Source of the DNA: Talpa occidentalis
Taxonomy: Eukaryota > Chordata > Mammalia > Eulipotyphla > Talpidae
Length of the DNA stretch: 64,000 nt
Assembly: GCF_014898055.3 (NCBI RefSeq)
Contig: NW_023605083.1
Coordinates: 66,829,715 to 66,893,714, forward strand
Reading direction: 5' to 3'
Positions within the stretch are counted from its first letter, which is position 1; each line of letters begins with the position of its first letter. The notes beneath the pieces were generated by a model. The model was not told the origin of the DNA. It ran no database searches and saw only the letters and a list, made by a program, of their open reading frames with translations. Of this stretch, positions 45,945 to 57,520 are shown in pieces. Position numbers and translations under genes: made by a program.

Positions 45945-45972
45945 TCTTCTTCTTTTTTTTTTTTTTTTTTCC
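45945..45972. repeat. T-run
   Basis: An almost pure T stretch (with CTTCTT at its left). It may be the tail of an unrecognised reverse-oriented retroelement. Confidence 0.85.
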
Positions 45973-46224
45973 AGGGGGCAGGCTGACCATAGTTCTTAGT
46001 TGGAGAATATCCAAGGTAAAGCAGATCCAGATTAAGTTTATGGTTTCATGTCAAGGAATGAATTAGCCTTGCCATGCCCATTTATTCCACTTCATCTTGT
46101 ATTCCTGAATATGTTAAAGCAAATTGTGGCCTTTTTCTCACATCCTTATTGTATACTGAGCAGTGTCTCTGAAATCCAGATAAGAACAGTAATTTTTGAA
46201 TGACCTCAATCATAGGAATGTTTT

Positions 46225-46385
46225 TGTAGGAAGACAGAACTTGGAAGCATGTTGAATTGAGAGAACATGGTTTGCCATTAACTAGCTATGTGGCTATGGT
46301 GAGATTATTTGAGCTCTTTGGGCCCCAGGTATCTTTGGATAATCCCACAGGGATGCTGTGAGGACTGAGTGGTCATGACAGATAT
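46225..46385 (+). mobile_element. MIR SINE
   Basis: aactagctatgtggctatgg, gagctctttgggccccaggt and gggatgctgtgaggactgag match the MIR core. Confidence 0.6.
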
Positions 46386-46394
46386 TGAGAGATT

Positions 46395-46620
46395 CCACAC
46401 ACATTTCCTGGCCACCAACTCTGCCCCAGACTTGGTGGTTTTATGCTGTTGTCTTCTATTCTCTGCACAATTGCCTAAGGGGTATGTGTTATTAATCCAT
46501 TTTTACAAGGAGGTAAGTGAGCCATGGAAATTTGAATTGACTTTCCCAAGGCTGTACAGATAGGTAGTTCAGCCAGACCCCAGTATAAGTCTCCTAACTC
46601 AAAGTCCAGGGCTGTTTCCA
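46395..46620 (-). mobile_element. MIR SINE, reverse orientation
   Basis: ggtatgtgttattaatccat, ttttacaaggaggtaagtga, ttgactttcccaaggctgta and agtccagggctgtttcc match the MIR complement. It adjoins the forward copy at 46225. Confidence 0.6.
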
Positions 46621-47049
46621 AATAGATAGAATTATTGGGTGTTCATTGGTCCCAACTGGGTCTTGAGTCACAGTTCAGAGGAGATTAGATTTTATTAGGA
46701 GGATGAACTCCATGTTCCCAACTTTTGACAAGCACAAGATCTTAGTATAGGAACACCATCGCCCATCAGCCTCTTCCAACACTGACGTTGCTTCTCTCTC
46801 CATGTCTGACCCTAAATTCTTTCTCTTCTTTCACGGTGCCTTTTGAGATTGCATTTTGCCAAAGCCAAGTTGAGAGAAGAGGAAGCCAAACAGAGATCGC
46901 CAACTTGGAATTACCCTTGGGCATTAAATGAAGAAACACTATGGGCAGGATGGTTCTTATCTACTTGAACTGAGCTCAGTCTTCACCTCATATGTGAGCT
47001 GTGCTTTCCCACGGGTGAAGAGTGGGGTGGGGAGTAGGAACAAGACCTG

Positions 47050-47230
47050 CACTTGGAGTCTGAAGGACTGAGTTTGTGTCATGGCTCTGTTCGGTTCCTG
47101 TTTTCCTCTGAGAGCTTCAGTTTGCTTATCTGCCAAATGGAGTCACCAGTTTTTGCCTCACAAGATTGATGGAAGAATGAAATGCCACACATAACATCTA
47201 GAATACAGTATCTACCATTGTTTTTCCTAA
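47050..47230 (+). mobile_element. MIR SINE
   Basis: cacttggagtctgaaggact, gagagcttcagtttgcttat, ctgccaaatggagtcaccag and tcacaagattgatggaagaa are in forward MIR order. Confidence 0.75.
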
Positions 47231-47510
47231 GGTTGGGTTAGATCTCCAGCTCAGCACTGGGTGTGAAGGCAAGAGGCATAGCATCTGCGAGCTTGTTTCC
47301 TCGGGTTACACAGTGACAATAATACCTGCTTCAGTAACAATAAGAATGAAAGACATTCAGCTACTGGGTATGAACCTGGGGCTGCCCTGGCTTTGCTTTT
47401 GATTGACAGTGTGAACTTGAGTGAGATCCTTCCCCACAGAACCCTGCATTTTTTACTTCCTGTATAAAACAGTGAGTCACCAGATATCTTCACTGGTGAC
47501 TTCTACCATA

Positions 47511-49964
47511 TATCAACACCAATTAATGCCAATCCTTCACAAGCTCTTCCAAACAAAATAACGGAGTTAGGAACACTGCCAACTAATTGTATGAGGCCAG
47601 TAGTACCCTGATACAAAAACAAAGGCACCACGAGAGAAAACTAAAGCCTAATATCCCACATAAATATAGACCCAACAAAATACTAACAAAATCCAGCCAC
47701 ATATAAAAAGAATTATCCACTATGGCCAAGTGAGAGCTACCCTATGAAAGCAAGATTGATTTAGCATATTAAAATCAATTGCTGTAATATATTGTATTCA
47801 TAGAAAAAAGGACAAACATCACATGATCATCTCAATAGACACAAAACCTAGTAGTGTCCTTTCATGGTAGAAAAGCACTCAAGAAACTATGAATAGAAGA
47901 GAACTTCCCCAACCTGAAAAAGGGCATCTATACAATATCTATAGCTAGCATCATACATAAGAGTAACAGTCTGAAAATTCTACCCCTAAGATCAGAAACA
48001 AGACAAGGATGTCTGCTTTCTCCATTTCTATTCAACATTTCACTGTAAGTTCCAGATAGGGCAATTAGGCAAGAACAAGAAATAAAGTTCATCCAGATAG
48101 TACAACAAAATGTGAAACTATCTCTATTTGTAGATAACATGATCTTGTATATGGAAAATCAAACACAATCTACAAAAAATGAACTTAAAGGACAAATAAG
48201 TTCATTAAGGTAACAAGTTACAATATTAATATACAAAATCAATTTTATTTCTATATACAAGCAACAAACAACCAGAAATAAAATTAGGACAATTTTGCTC
48301 TTTATAGTAGACCCCAAAAGAATAAAACAGTTAGGGATGAATTCAACAAAAGGAATGCAAGACTTGCATATTGCAAACTATAAATTGAAACTAAAGAATA
48401 CACAAGTAAGTAGAAAGACACCCTGTGTTTATGGACTGGAAGAATTAATACTAAGATGGAAATGCTCTCCAAATTTATCTATAGATTCAACACAATGTCT
48501 CTCAAAATCCAAGCTATTTTTTTTCCTTTCATAGAAATTGGAAAGCTATTCCTAAAATTCATATGGAAATGCAAGGTACCCAGAATAGCCAAAATAATCT
48601 TGAAAAAATAAAACAAAGTTGAAAGACTCACACATCCCAATTTTAAAATTTACTACAAAATGACAGCAATCAAGACTGTCTGATACTAGTAGAAAGATAG
48701 ATATAGATCAATGGGATAAAATTGAGAGTCTGGAAATAAACTCATACATTTGTGGTCAATTGATTTTCAACAAGGGTGCCAAGACAATTCAATGGGTAAA
48801 AAATAGTCTTTTTAACAATAGTCTCTTCAGCAAACGATGCTGGGTGAATTGGAAAGCCTCATGTGAGAGAACGGAGTTGGATCCTATCTCACATCATATT
48901 AAAAAATAACTCAAAGTGGATCAAAGATCTATATGTAAAAGCAAAAACTATAAAACTTTTAGATAAACCTGAGGAATAAATCTTCATGAACATGGATTGG
49001 GCAATGGTTTCTTTGATATGACGCCAAAAGCACAAGCAAACAAAGACAAAATGGATCAACTGAACTTCATCGAAAGACAATCCACAGAAGAAAACATTTG
49101 AAAATCATTGCTATGGGTCTAATATTCAGACTATAGCATGCAACCCAGTAAGAAAAAGACAAGTAGTGCAATTTGAAAATGGGCAAAGGATTTGAACATT
49201 TTTCCAAAGAAGGTATACAAATCACCAATAAACACATGAAAATTTGCGCAACCTCATTAGTCATTAGGGACATGTAAATCAAAACCATAATTAGACACCA
49301 TCTCTTACAAAGATGGCTATAATAAAAAAGATGCAAAATAACAAGTGTTGGCAGGGATAGGAGAAATTGTAAGCCTCATATATTGCTGGCAGGAATGTAC
49401 AATGGTGCAGCCTTACTGGGAAACCATTTGGCTGTTCCTCTCAAATTTTAAACACAGAGTTAACGCATGACCTAGCACTTCTCTTCCAAGGTATATACTC
49501 AATGGAATTGTGACCATGTCTTCATGAAAGCATGGACACAAATTGTCACAGCTGCATTATGCATAACAGCCAAAAGGAGGAAAACAACTCAAATGTCAAT
49601 CATCTGATGAATGGATAAACAAAACACTGGGTACTCACACAAGTGAATATTATTTGACCCTAAAAAGGAATATTCACATTAAACTTCAAAGACATTATGC
49701 TAAGTGAAAAAAATCCAGACTGAAGACCCTCACATTGTAGAATCCCATTTCTATGAAATGTCCACAATAGGCAAATTCCTAGAGACAGAAAGCAGATTTA
49801 AGATTGTCAGGACTGTCTGGAGGGGGCAAACGGGGTGACTTCTAATGGGTATGGAGATTCTTTTTAGATAATGAAAATGCTTAGGGACTAGTTGTGTTAG
49901 TGGCAAAACTTTGTAAATACTCTAAAAGTCACTGAATTGTAGGCTTTAAAAGGGTTTCATAGTA
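47511..49964 (+). mobile_element. Old L1 (ORF2 to 3' end), interrupted by a younger L1
   Basis: The L1 ORF2 coding text is heavily decayed: ccttcacaagctcttccaaa near the start, then aagacaaggatgtctgcttt (the conserved QGCPL region), ttgtagataacatgatcttg (the catalytic F-A/V-D-D region, here with an N replacing the second D), and an endonuclease-free 3' half. It ends with aattgtaggctttaaaaggg and resumes after the nested L1 at 52277-52320 (tgtgaattagatct and A-run). Many stops; it cannot be functional. Confidence 0.88.
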
Positions 49965-52276
49965 AGTCAATCAACGTTATCCAACACATCAACAAAAAGA
50001 AATATAAAAACCATATGATAATATCAATAGATGCTGAGAAAGCTTTCGACAAAGTGCAACACCCATTTATGATAAAAGCCCTTGAAATTCTTGGGATACA
50101 AGGAACATACCTCAACATAATAAAGGCCATCTATGACAAGCCAACAGCCAGTATCATTCTCAATGGTGAAAAGCTGAAAGCAATTCCATTAAGATCTGGA
50201 ACATGACAAGGATGTCCACTCTCACCACTGCTTTTCAATATAATACTGGAAGACCTAGCCAGAGCAATAAGATAAGAGAAAGACATACAAGGAATCCAAA
50301 TAGGAAAAGAAGAAGTCAAACTATCACTATTTGTAGATGATATGATAATATACATAGAGAACCCCAAAAACTCCACAGAAAAACTAATTCAACTCATCAA
50401 TCAGTTCAGCAAAGTGGCAGGATACAAAATCAACACGCAAAAGTCAGTAGCCTTCCTATACACAAACAATAAATCTGAAGAAGAAATAAAAAAAAAACAT
50501 CCCTTTTATTATTGAAACAAAAAAAAATCAAATATTTGGGAATAAATCTAACAAAAGAGGTAAAGGACCTACACAAAAAAACTATAAAACACTGTTAAAA
50601 GAAATAGAAGAAGACACAAAGAAATGGAAAGACATCCCCTGCTCATGAATTGGAAGAATAAACATTATTAAAATGGCCATCCTACCAAAAGCAATATACA
50701 GATTCAATGCTATTCCAATCAAAATTTCAATGTCATTCTTCAAAGAAATAGAACAATTATTGATGAAATTCATATGGAATCACAAAAAACCCCGAATAGC
50801 CAAAGCTCTCCTGAAAAAAAAAAAGAAAGGAATGGAGGCATTACACTCCCAGACTTCAAACTCTACTACAAAGCCATAATCATCAAAACTGCATGGTATT
50901 GGAACAAGAACAGACACACAGACCAATGGAATTGAATAGAAAATCCAGAAATAAACCCACAGATTTATGGTCAACTAATCTTTGACAAAGGAGCAAAGAC
51001 TATGCATTGGAGCAAAGAAAGTTTGTTCAATAAATGGTGCTGGGAAAACTGGGTCGCTACATGCAAAAGAATGAAGCTTGACCACTACCTCACACCATAC
51101 ACAAAAATCAACTCAAAATGGATTAAAGAACTAGACATAAGACCTGAAACCATAAAATACATAGAAGGAAATATAGGCGAAACACTATGTGATTTGCACA
51201 TCAAAGACATCTTTACAGACACATCACCCAAAGCAGTGATAGTGAAGGCAAAGATAAACAGCTGGGACTACCTCAAATTAAAGAGCTTCTGCACAGCAAA
51301 AGAGACAATAACAAAAACAAAGAGAAACCCCACCAACTGGGAGAATATTTTTGCACACAACACTAATGATAAAGGACTGATCACAAAAATCTGCAAAGAG
51401 CTGATGAGACTCAACAACAACAAAGAAAATAATACAGTCAAAAAATGGGCAGAAGAGCTAAAAAGAAACTTCTCTGAAGAGGAAATGCAAATGGAGAACA
51501 GGCATATGAAAAAATGTTCAACATCACTTGTAATCAGGGAAATGCAAATCAAAACTACCATGAGATACCATCTTACACCAGTGAGAATGGCACATATTAA
51601 AAAAACTAGCAACAACAAATGTTGGCGAGGGTGTGGAGAAAAAGGAACTCTCCTGCACTGCTGGTGAGAGTGCAAACTGGTCCAACCACTATGGAGAGCT
51701 GTGTGGAGATTTCTGGACCTACTAAACATAGAGCTTCCATATGATCCAGCAATTCCACTCCTAGGTATTTACCCAAAGGACACAGAAACATCAATTCCAA
51801 AGAACACCTGCACCCCTATGTTTATAGCAGCACTGTTTACAATAGCTAAGCTTTGGAAACAGCCCAAATGCCCCAAAATAGATGACTGGATCAAGAAGAT
51901 GTGGTACATATACACCATGGAATATTACTCAGCATTCAAAAAAGATAAACACATGCAATTTGCAGCAACATGGATGGCGCTGGAAGGGATCATGCTCAGC
52001 GAAATAAGCCAGAAAGAAAAAGAAAAATACTGGATGGTCTCACTCATAGCAGGAATTTAGAAAACTTAAATAAGGGACCAGGAAAATGAATAACTATAAG
52101 AAAGTGAAAATCAAAATCAACAAAAAACTATGAACCAGAGACACTTTTTGGGGGGTGGGGGGTGGGAGGGGAGTGATTGGGGTCAAAATGGGGGGTTGCA
52201 ATTGTATGGGGAATATAAAAATAAAATTTATTATTTAAAAAAAAAGTTGTAAAAAAAAAAAAAGGGTTTCATAGTA
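49948..52276 (+). mobile_element. Younger L1, 5'-truncated, nested in the older L1, with target-site duplication
   Basis: Body 49965-52259 (about 2.3 kb). The 17-bp duplication aaaagggtttcatagta is at 49948-49964 and 52260-52276. It contains the reverse-transcriptase and C-terminal part of ORF2, a G-rich 3'UTR (tttggggggtggggggtgg near 52146), an AATAAA-type signal (52220) and a poly-A tail. ORF1, the endonuclease domain and the promoter are missing. Confidence 0.96.
49967..52060 (+). pseudogene. L1 ORF2 remnant (reverse transcriptase to C-terminus)
   Basis: Non-LTR retrotransposon ORF2, which copies L1 RNA at nicked target DNA. Visible parts: [18 protein letters not shown] (RT block with the first catalytic aspartate), then [31 protein letters not shown], then [10 protein letters not shown], where the usual FADD is FVDD. 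The C-terminal region has a CX3C-like cysteine cluster ([17 protein letters not shown]) and ends LIAGI before a TAG. Broken by an in-frame TGA just before QGCPL (about 50204), a TAA near 50274 and a frame change near the A-run at 50490. Dead copy; not a host gene. Confidence 0.9.
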
Positions 52277-52320
52277 TGTGAATTAGATCTAAAAAAAAAA
52301 AAAAGCTTTAAAATCAAAGA
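52277..52320 (+). mobile_element. Residual 3' tip of the older L1
   Basis: The sequence tgtgaattagatct with an A-run continues the older L1 end at 49964 across the nested insertion. Confidence 0.7.
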
Positions 52321-52554
52321 AAATGGGGTCAGTCCAGAAGGATCCTAGGATCTTGCCTCACAATGGGGGCCATGGTAGGAATGTGGGGTATGGATCCTCT
52401 CATTTTTAGCTTTCTGATCTCTGAGTTTGAGCAGATGTCCTGTATTTCTCATATAAGTAAAAAAAAAAAAGCTTACTTAAGAAAAATCCGGGGACCTTCC
52501 ATAAAAACTTACATGGGTAGTTAGGGGTTTACTTGTAAAGGCAGGAGTCTTTCA

Positions 52555-52760
52555 GAAATGTTCAAGTTCTCACAATGATGTAGAGTTTAGGGGTAAGGAC
52601 TTTGCACTGGGAAAAGTTCTGTTGCAGTATGAGATCTGCTGCTTACTGGCTGTGTGAGAGGGGTCAAGTACTTCTTGCCTGGTCTCAGGTCTTCTTGTCA
52701 ATGAAATAATCAAAGCTCCACCTGCCTCAGGGTTGTTGTGATTCTGCAGGTAGATAAGAC
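52555..52760 (+). mobile_element. MIR SINE
   Basis: gatctgctgcttactggctg, tgtgagaggggtcaagtact and gcctcagggttgttgtgatt are MIR core and tail. Confidence 0.75.
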
Positions 52761-52879
52761 ACCCTCAGCCCAACTCTCGACTGGTGGTAGCAGTTCAAAT
52801 GGTAGAATGACTATTCTTAAGGATCCTTACTTGCCTTTATTTCTTTGCTAAGTAGAAATAAACAGCTGTTTTCAATACG

Positions 52880-53250
52880 GTGGGCCTGCACCTTGAACCT
52901 CTGTCAAGCTCCGAAACCCTGTTCTGGCTCCTCTCTGCCTAGGATATTCTCTTCCATTTCCTTCCCTTGCCTCCAGCAAATTTTTGTGTCAGAGCCTCCT
53001 GTTGAAGGAGATTCCCTTTTTAAGTTTTAAATATACTCCAATCGCTACACCTAGAAGTGTATCAGAATAACATGTAGCCTGCTCTATATTTTTCTTCCTA
53101 ATATTTATGCACTTCTAATATATGTTCCTTGTTTGTTATATCTATTTGTTACCTCACCCAATATAAAATTAATAACAATGAGGATTTAGTTTGATTTAAT
53201 TACAGCACCAAAAAGAACGTTCTGTATCACTTGGTAGACCTTCAATAAAT
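52880..53250 (+). mobile_element. L2 LINE 3' end
   Basis: agctccgaaaccctgttctg, gcctaggatattctcttcca, tttgtgtcagagcctcctgt and tagaccttcaataaatgtgt in L2 order. Confidence 0.75.
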
Positions 53251-53263
53251 GTGTGTTGGAGAT

Positions 53264-53264
<1 letters not shown>

Positions 53265-53306
<42 letters not shown>
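53265..53306. repeat. (CA)n microsatellite
   Basis: About 19 uninterrupted CA units followed by a CAAACACAA variant. Likely length-polymorphic. Confidence 0.98.
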
Positions 53307-53308
<2 letters not shown>

Positions 53309-53749
53309 ACCCATGGTATCCCAGCCTCAGAATATCTCGTCTTCTCTCTTCACCTGGGCCCATGTGACTTTTTCTCTACAATTGACTGTTAGTGAGAGTG
53401 TGTGGGTCACTTCTAAGCCTGGAGTGTGTTCTCCATCCTTCTCTTTCCTTTCCAAGGGGACCCACAGAAGTATTCAAAGAGTTATACTGATAAGGTGAAG
53501 GATCTGTGAGTAGCTGGTGGGATACAGGCCCCTGCCAACTGCATGGAATGTGTTCAGCGAGGGAGAATTGAGTCCCTACTACGTCATGTACTAAATTCTG
53601 GTGAATACAGCTCAGCACAGGCCAGGCTCTCCTGACTTACACGGACCTCACTTACAGATAAGTGACAATATGGAGAAACTTATTGAAAGACTTTAGACCC
53701 TAGAGCCATGTACTTTGTACACCTTTTAGGTCAAGCATCTTGCTAGGAA

Positions 53750-53930
53750 CTTCACGTGAATTGCCTGTAAGTCTCCCATTGTCCTACTAAATAATGGACA
53801 TTTTCACTATTTTGCATTTAAAATGAAAAGCTAGGATTTGATGTGATTTTTTTCATGTTCACTCAACCAGAATTGGTAAATAAGGGTTTGAACCCAAGGC
53901 TGTCTGATTCTAAAGACTCTCTCTTTGTTG
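53750..53930 (-). mobile_element. MIR SINE, reverse orientation
   Basis: gaattgcctgtaagtctccc, actattttgcatttaaaatg, tgttcactcaaccagaattg and gggtttgaacccaaggctgt match the MIR complement. Confidence 0.65.
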
Positions 53931-54029
53931 CTACAACTTGATGTTTCCAAGGGACACTTAAGGATCATAATCACACCTCAGAGGCAACTGCTTTTGGACA
54001 ATGAAGCTCGTATATAATGTGCAGCATGC

Positions 54030-54195
54030 CCATTTTACTTTATCACATGTCATGAAGTAGGTTTTATTGTCCTGTTTTTACAAAGGAAGAAATGGAAGCA
54101 CAGAGAGGTCAGGGAACTAGAAAGTGGCAGAGCTGGGATTCAAACCCAGGCAGTCTGATGTCAGAGCCAGGGGTCTTAACCCTCTGCCACCTCAC
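54030..54195 (-). mobile_element. MIR SINE, reverse orientation
   Basis: ttttattgtcctgtttttac, aaaggaagaaatggaagcac, agagaggtcagggaactaga and gctgggattcaaacccaggc are well preserved MIR complement. Confidence 0.88.
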
Positions 54196-54502
54196 TTCTC
54201 AATGACTGAGATTCCTTAGCTCACCCCCTTCCTGAAAAGGACAATGTCTTGCCTTGAGAGGGGTGGTGTTGGGAAATGGCTACTGTGGAATACAAAGTAG
54301 CTGGAATGAAAGTCTGATGTTTTGTGACAATGTCAATTTAACATTGTCTGCCTGACTTTGGACTTATCAACTCCCTCTTAGGAGGTCTGTAGGCTTAGCT
54401 ACAAGATAGGGACATATAATACAGAGACAATGGGATATTCTCCTCTTTGGGTTACAGGAAGGTTCTAGATTTTTATCTCAACAGGCTTTATCCTCCTAGG
54501 CT

Positions 54503-54505
54503 TGT

Positions 54506-54544
<39 letters not shown>
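54503..54544. repeat. (TG)n microsatellite
   Basis: About 20 TG units with one TC interruption near the left end. It is the complement of the CA repeat 1.2 kb to the left. Confidence 0.98.
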
Positions 54545-54545
<1 letters not shown>

Positions 54546-54759
54546 ATACATGTGAGTGTGGGCATGTGTCTGTCCATAGAAGCAATTAGTGTATGGCACG
54601 CTCAAATAAGCCTCTAATGAGTGCAGCCCAGCAATCCAATGCACCAGTGGACACTATGTGGCAAGAGATTAAAAAATAATAGAGAAACCACCCCTGCTCC
54701 TCAAGAGCTTCCAATTTATTGGCTCAATAAGATAGAGATACAGAATAAGATACAGATTA

Positions 54760-54781
54760 GATATATATATATATATATATT
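54760..54781. repeat. (AT)n microsatellite
   Basis: Ten or more AT units. Confidence 0.95.
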
Positions 54782-54784
54782 CAG

Positions 54785-54915
54785 TCTTTGCCAATAACTA
54801 ACTACGTATTATTTAATATACATCTACAACAATCTTAAGTAGATCATATATTTATCTATTTTACAAATAAATAGCCTGCGATGTGGTAGAAGATGGGATT
54901 CAGACCCGGGTCCCT
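54785..54915 (-). mobile_element. MIR SINE fragment, reverse orientation
   Basis: acatctacaacaatcttaag, ttacaaataaatagcctgcg and gatgggattcagacccgggt fit the MIR complement. Confidence 0.6.
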
Positions 54916-55379
54916 CTGCCTCCACCACCTGGGCTGCATGCTTCCCGCCACACTGCACGCAGTCCCTTTCCTGTAGCCCACTGCTTTGAACTCAGGCAAC
55001 CCCACAGCCTTCGACTCATATCTCAGAACCCCAGCCACCATCCGGCTCCCTTTGCCCTATGAAGATAAGCCTCTCTGGTCGACTGGACACATCAGCCTTA
55101 GGAACCTTGAGCTACCAGAATGAGGGCAATGGGCTGGCTGGGCATGGTTGGGGCATCCGGCCCTGATAAGACTCCGCCACGGCTGGACAAGCATTTAGAG
55201 ACGTAAGGCTTTGCGTAAGCACGAGATTAGAAGAATACATTATTAAAATATTTATTTTCTTACAGGTATTGACATAAAAGTGGGGTGGGGAGGGGGGGGG
55301 GACAGGGAAGTTCCCAAGAGAGATAAGACCCAGGGGGACTTTCTGTGCCTTGGCTTTGAATATATGGTTGTTCCAGAAA

Positions 55380-55890
55380 TGAAATGAATATTAATAATAA
55401 TAACTGTAGAGCTGCAAGTGTTAGCTGGAAGCAGCTGCAGTTTCAGTGTGCTAATCTGAAACTGGGGATGATGGTGGAAGTGAAAAAGCAAGAAAGCATG
55501 CCAGCAAATAATCCTATACAAACTCACTTTGCTGTTTGGCCTAGACTGATGAATTCAGGACAGTGGCTGCGTCTTAGGAGGGAAGGGGAGATAAAACCAT
55601 CTTCCGGTGTATCTTTCATTTTAATTTCTTTTAGAAGAAAAGAAAGCGCTCAGAGGCAGATGGGCCGGAGTCCTGACACCTATTCATCCTGCCTGGTGGG
55701 CACACAGAGCTTCATTGTCCCATCTCCAGACTTTCTGCATTTTATTTTCGTCTCCATGATTAAAGCAAATGCATGTATCCCTGACACCTATCAATTTACC
55801 CTTCACAAAGCTTATTACGTAAATAACCTTGAAAGCAAGACAAAGCAGGGTTTATTGCCCACATTTTCCATTCAGAGAATTTGATGTTTG
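55380..55890. promoter_or_regulatory. Candidate conserved non-coding element
   Basis: Half a kilobase free of any repeat I recognise. It has AT-rich homeodomain-like cores (attaataataataactg, cttattacgtaaataacc, catgattaaagcaaatgc) and an open 166-codon plus-strand frame with no domain, a pattern often given by slowly changing enhancers in introns of brain genes. No direct proof; conservation would have to be measured. Confidence 0.3.
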
Positions 55891-56339
55891 CTGGGAGGGT
55901 AGGGAGGGGGCTTTTTAATCAAGGACACAGTGGCAGAGTGATAGAGCAGGCACTTAATCAACTGCTGGGTGAGGGTTCCTCAGCGGCTTTCACCTTGACT
56001 CGGAAGACAAAACTGTTCCCTCTTGCAGAAAAAGCTCTGTGAGGTTTGGATGGGTCCAAGGACTGAAATGGCACTAAGACATTGCTGATCTCCAGCTTCT
56101 GGGCCGGCCACCCGCCTTCATGTGACTCCAACAATGAGCCCTGACGTCCTTGGCTCAGCTTATGTTTCCCAGAGCTGAGGGTAGGACTTCGGCGTGGTTC
56201 CCTCCAAGGCCCAGCTTCCCCTTCACCCGGCCCTTTATCTGTGACCCTCCTCACTTACTCCCTATCTGTCAGTTTGGTTGCTGGAGCTGAGTGGGGTTTT
56301 CTCCTCGCCACCTTCCTCAAATGGATACTGCGTGTGAGG

Positions 56340-56480
56340 CAAGCCAGGGCAGTGGTCAAGGATCCAGGCTGTTGGCATAAGAAGATCTCGATATGGACAC
56401 TGCTCTGTGCTCCTCTTCCACCAGCCTCTCTTTTCCCATCTGTATAACAGGGATAATAAGACTCTGAGGACAACAGTGGC
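56340..56480 (+). mobile_element. MIR SINE fragment
   Basis: gtggtcaaggatccaggctg, ctcttttcccatctgtataa and cagggataataagactctga match MIR core and tail. Confidence 0.6.
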
Positions 56481-57149
56481 TGCTTTCACTTTTGTTTGTC
56501 GAGCCTTTATGACTCCTTGGCCCCTGAAAGCACGATCCCCACCTCCACTCCAGAACCATGTCTCTGTCTCTCAGCGCGATTTGGATGGGACTTTCCATCT
56601 CATGTCCCTGTCTCCCACCATAGAAGTGGTGATGACATCACCAAAGCAAGGAGACCAGATTCCCTTTCCTGGGTATAGATGAGGGTGACAGACTCTCTCT
56701 GTGACATGACAGGCCTGAAGGATGGTCAAGGCTCGCATTACTGCTGGGGTCCATCTCTACCCCTGTAAGGAAAATCCACCTCAGGATGAGCTCACACCAT
56801 AGCAAAGCTGAGGAGAGAAAGAGAGAGCCCCTCCCACAGTAATGACACACCCAGAGAATTTCTTTCTGTTACAGACACAGATGAGACTGGAGGACTCTTA
56901 AATATCAGAAAGGGAATAATGAAAACTTTTGCCAACTCAATTATACTTTTTATCTTCCAGAGGACAGTTCTAGCCTAGTGTAGGCACTTGGAAAATGCTT
57001 TCTGGTTGTCCCCAGTTCTGTAGAGACTAGAGGCTAAGGCAGAGTTCTTATCAACAAGCAGGCAGGATAAATTGGTGCATGCTGATGAGTTTTCTCTAGT
57101 TCATCCCTCATCCTTTATTCCAATCCTAGCCTACACTAGACCTCACTGC

Positions 57150-57520
57150 CTTTCATCCAAGCCTTGGGAATAGCTGTCTAATTTGCTTCTTACAGTTCTG
57201 TTCCATCTCCAACCTACTGCCCACTGCTGACAATGTCTATGGAGCAGCTGGCTCAAAAGTTTTAGTGGGTCCCCTTACCCTCAAGATGAAGCCCATCCCT
57301 CTTAGGCAGGCAACAATTCTTTTTATTTTCTGAGTCCCATCAGCCCCTTTAGCCTCATCACCCAAATGTGCTCCATTGTACCATGATGATTTGAGTTTGT
57401 AAACTCACCATGCTGTCATCCCCTTTGCGCCTACGATTCCTTTTCCCTTCTCTCCCCATTTCATCACACAGATGCTATTCATTCTTTAAAGCTCAAATAA
57501 ATGTCACTTTCTCTGGATTT
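57150..57520 (+). mobile_element. L2 LINE 3' end
   Basis: cagttctgttccatctccaa, accctcaagatgaagcccat, ttctgagtcccatcagcccc, cacagatgctattcattctt and taaagctcaaataaatgtca are in L2 order. Confidence 0.75.

Noticed and set aside
55384..55884. 166-codon plus-strand frame as a novel gene or exon
   Set aside because: No domain and no flanking splice logic; better explained as a possibly conserved non-coding block.
55958..56254. 98-codon minus-strand frame as the next upstream astrotactin exon
   Set aside because: No fibronectin III pattern, and the residues do not resemble astrotactin; no suitable phase-2 donor.
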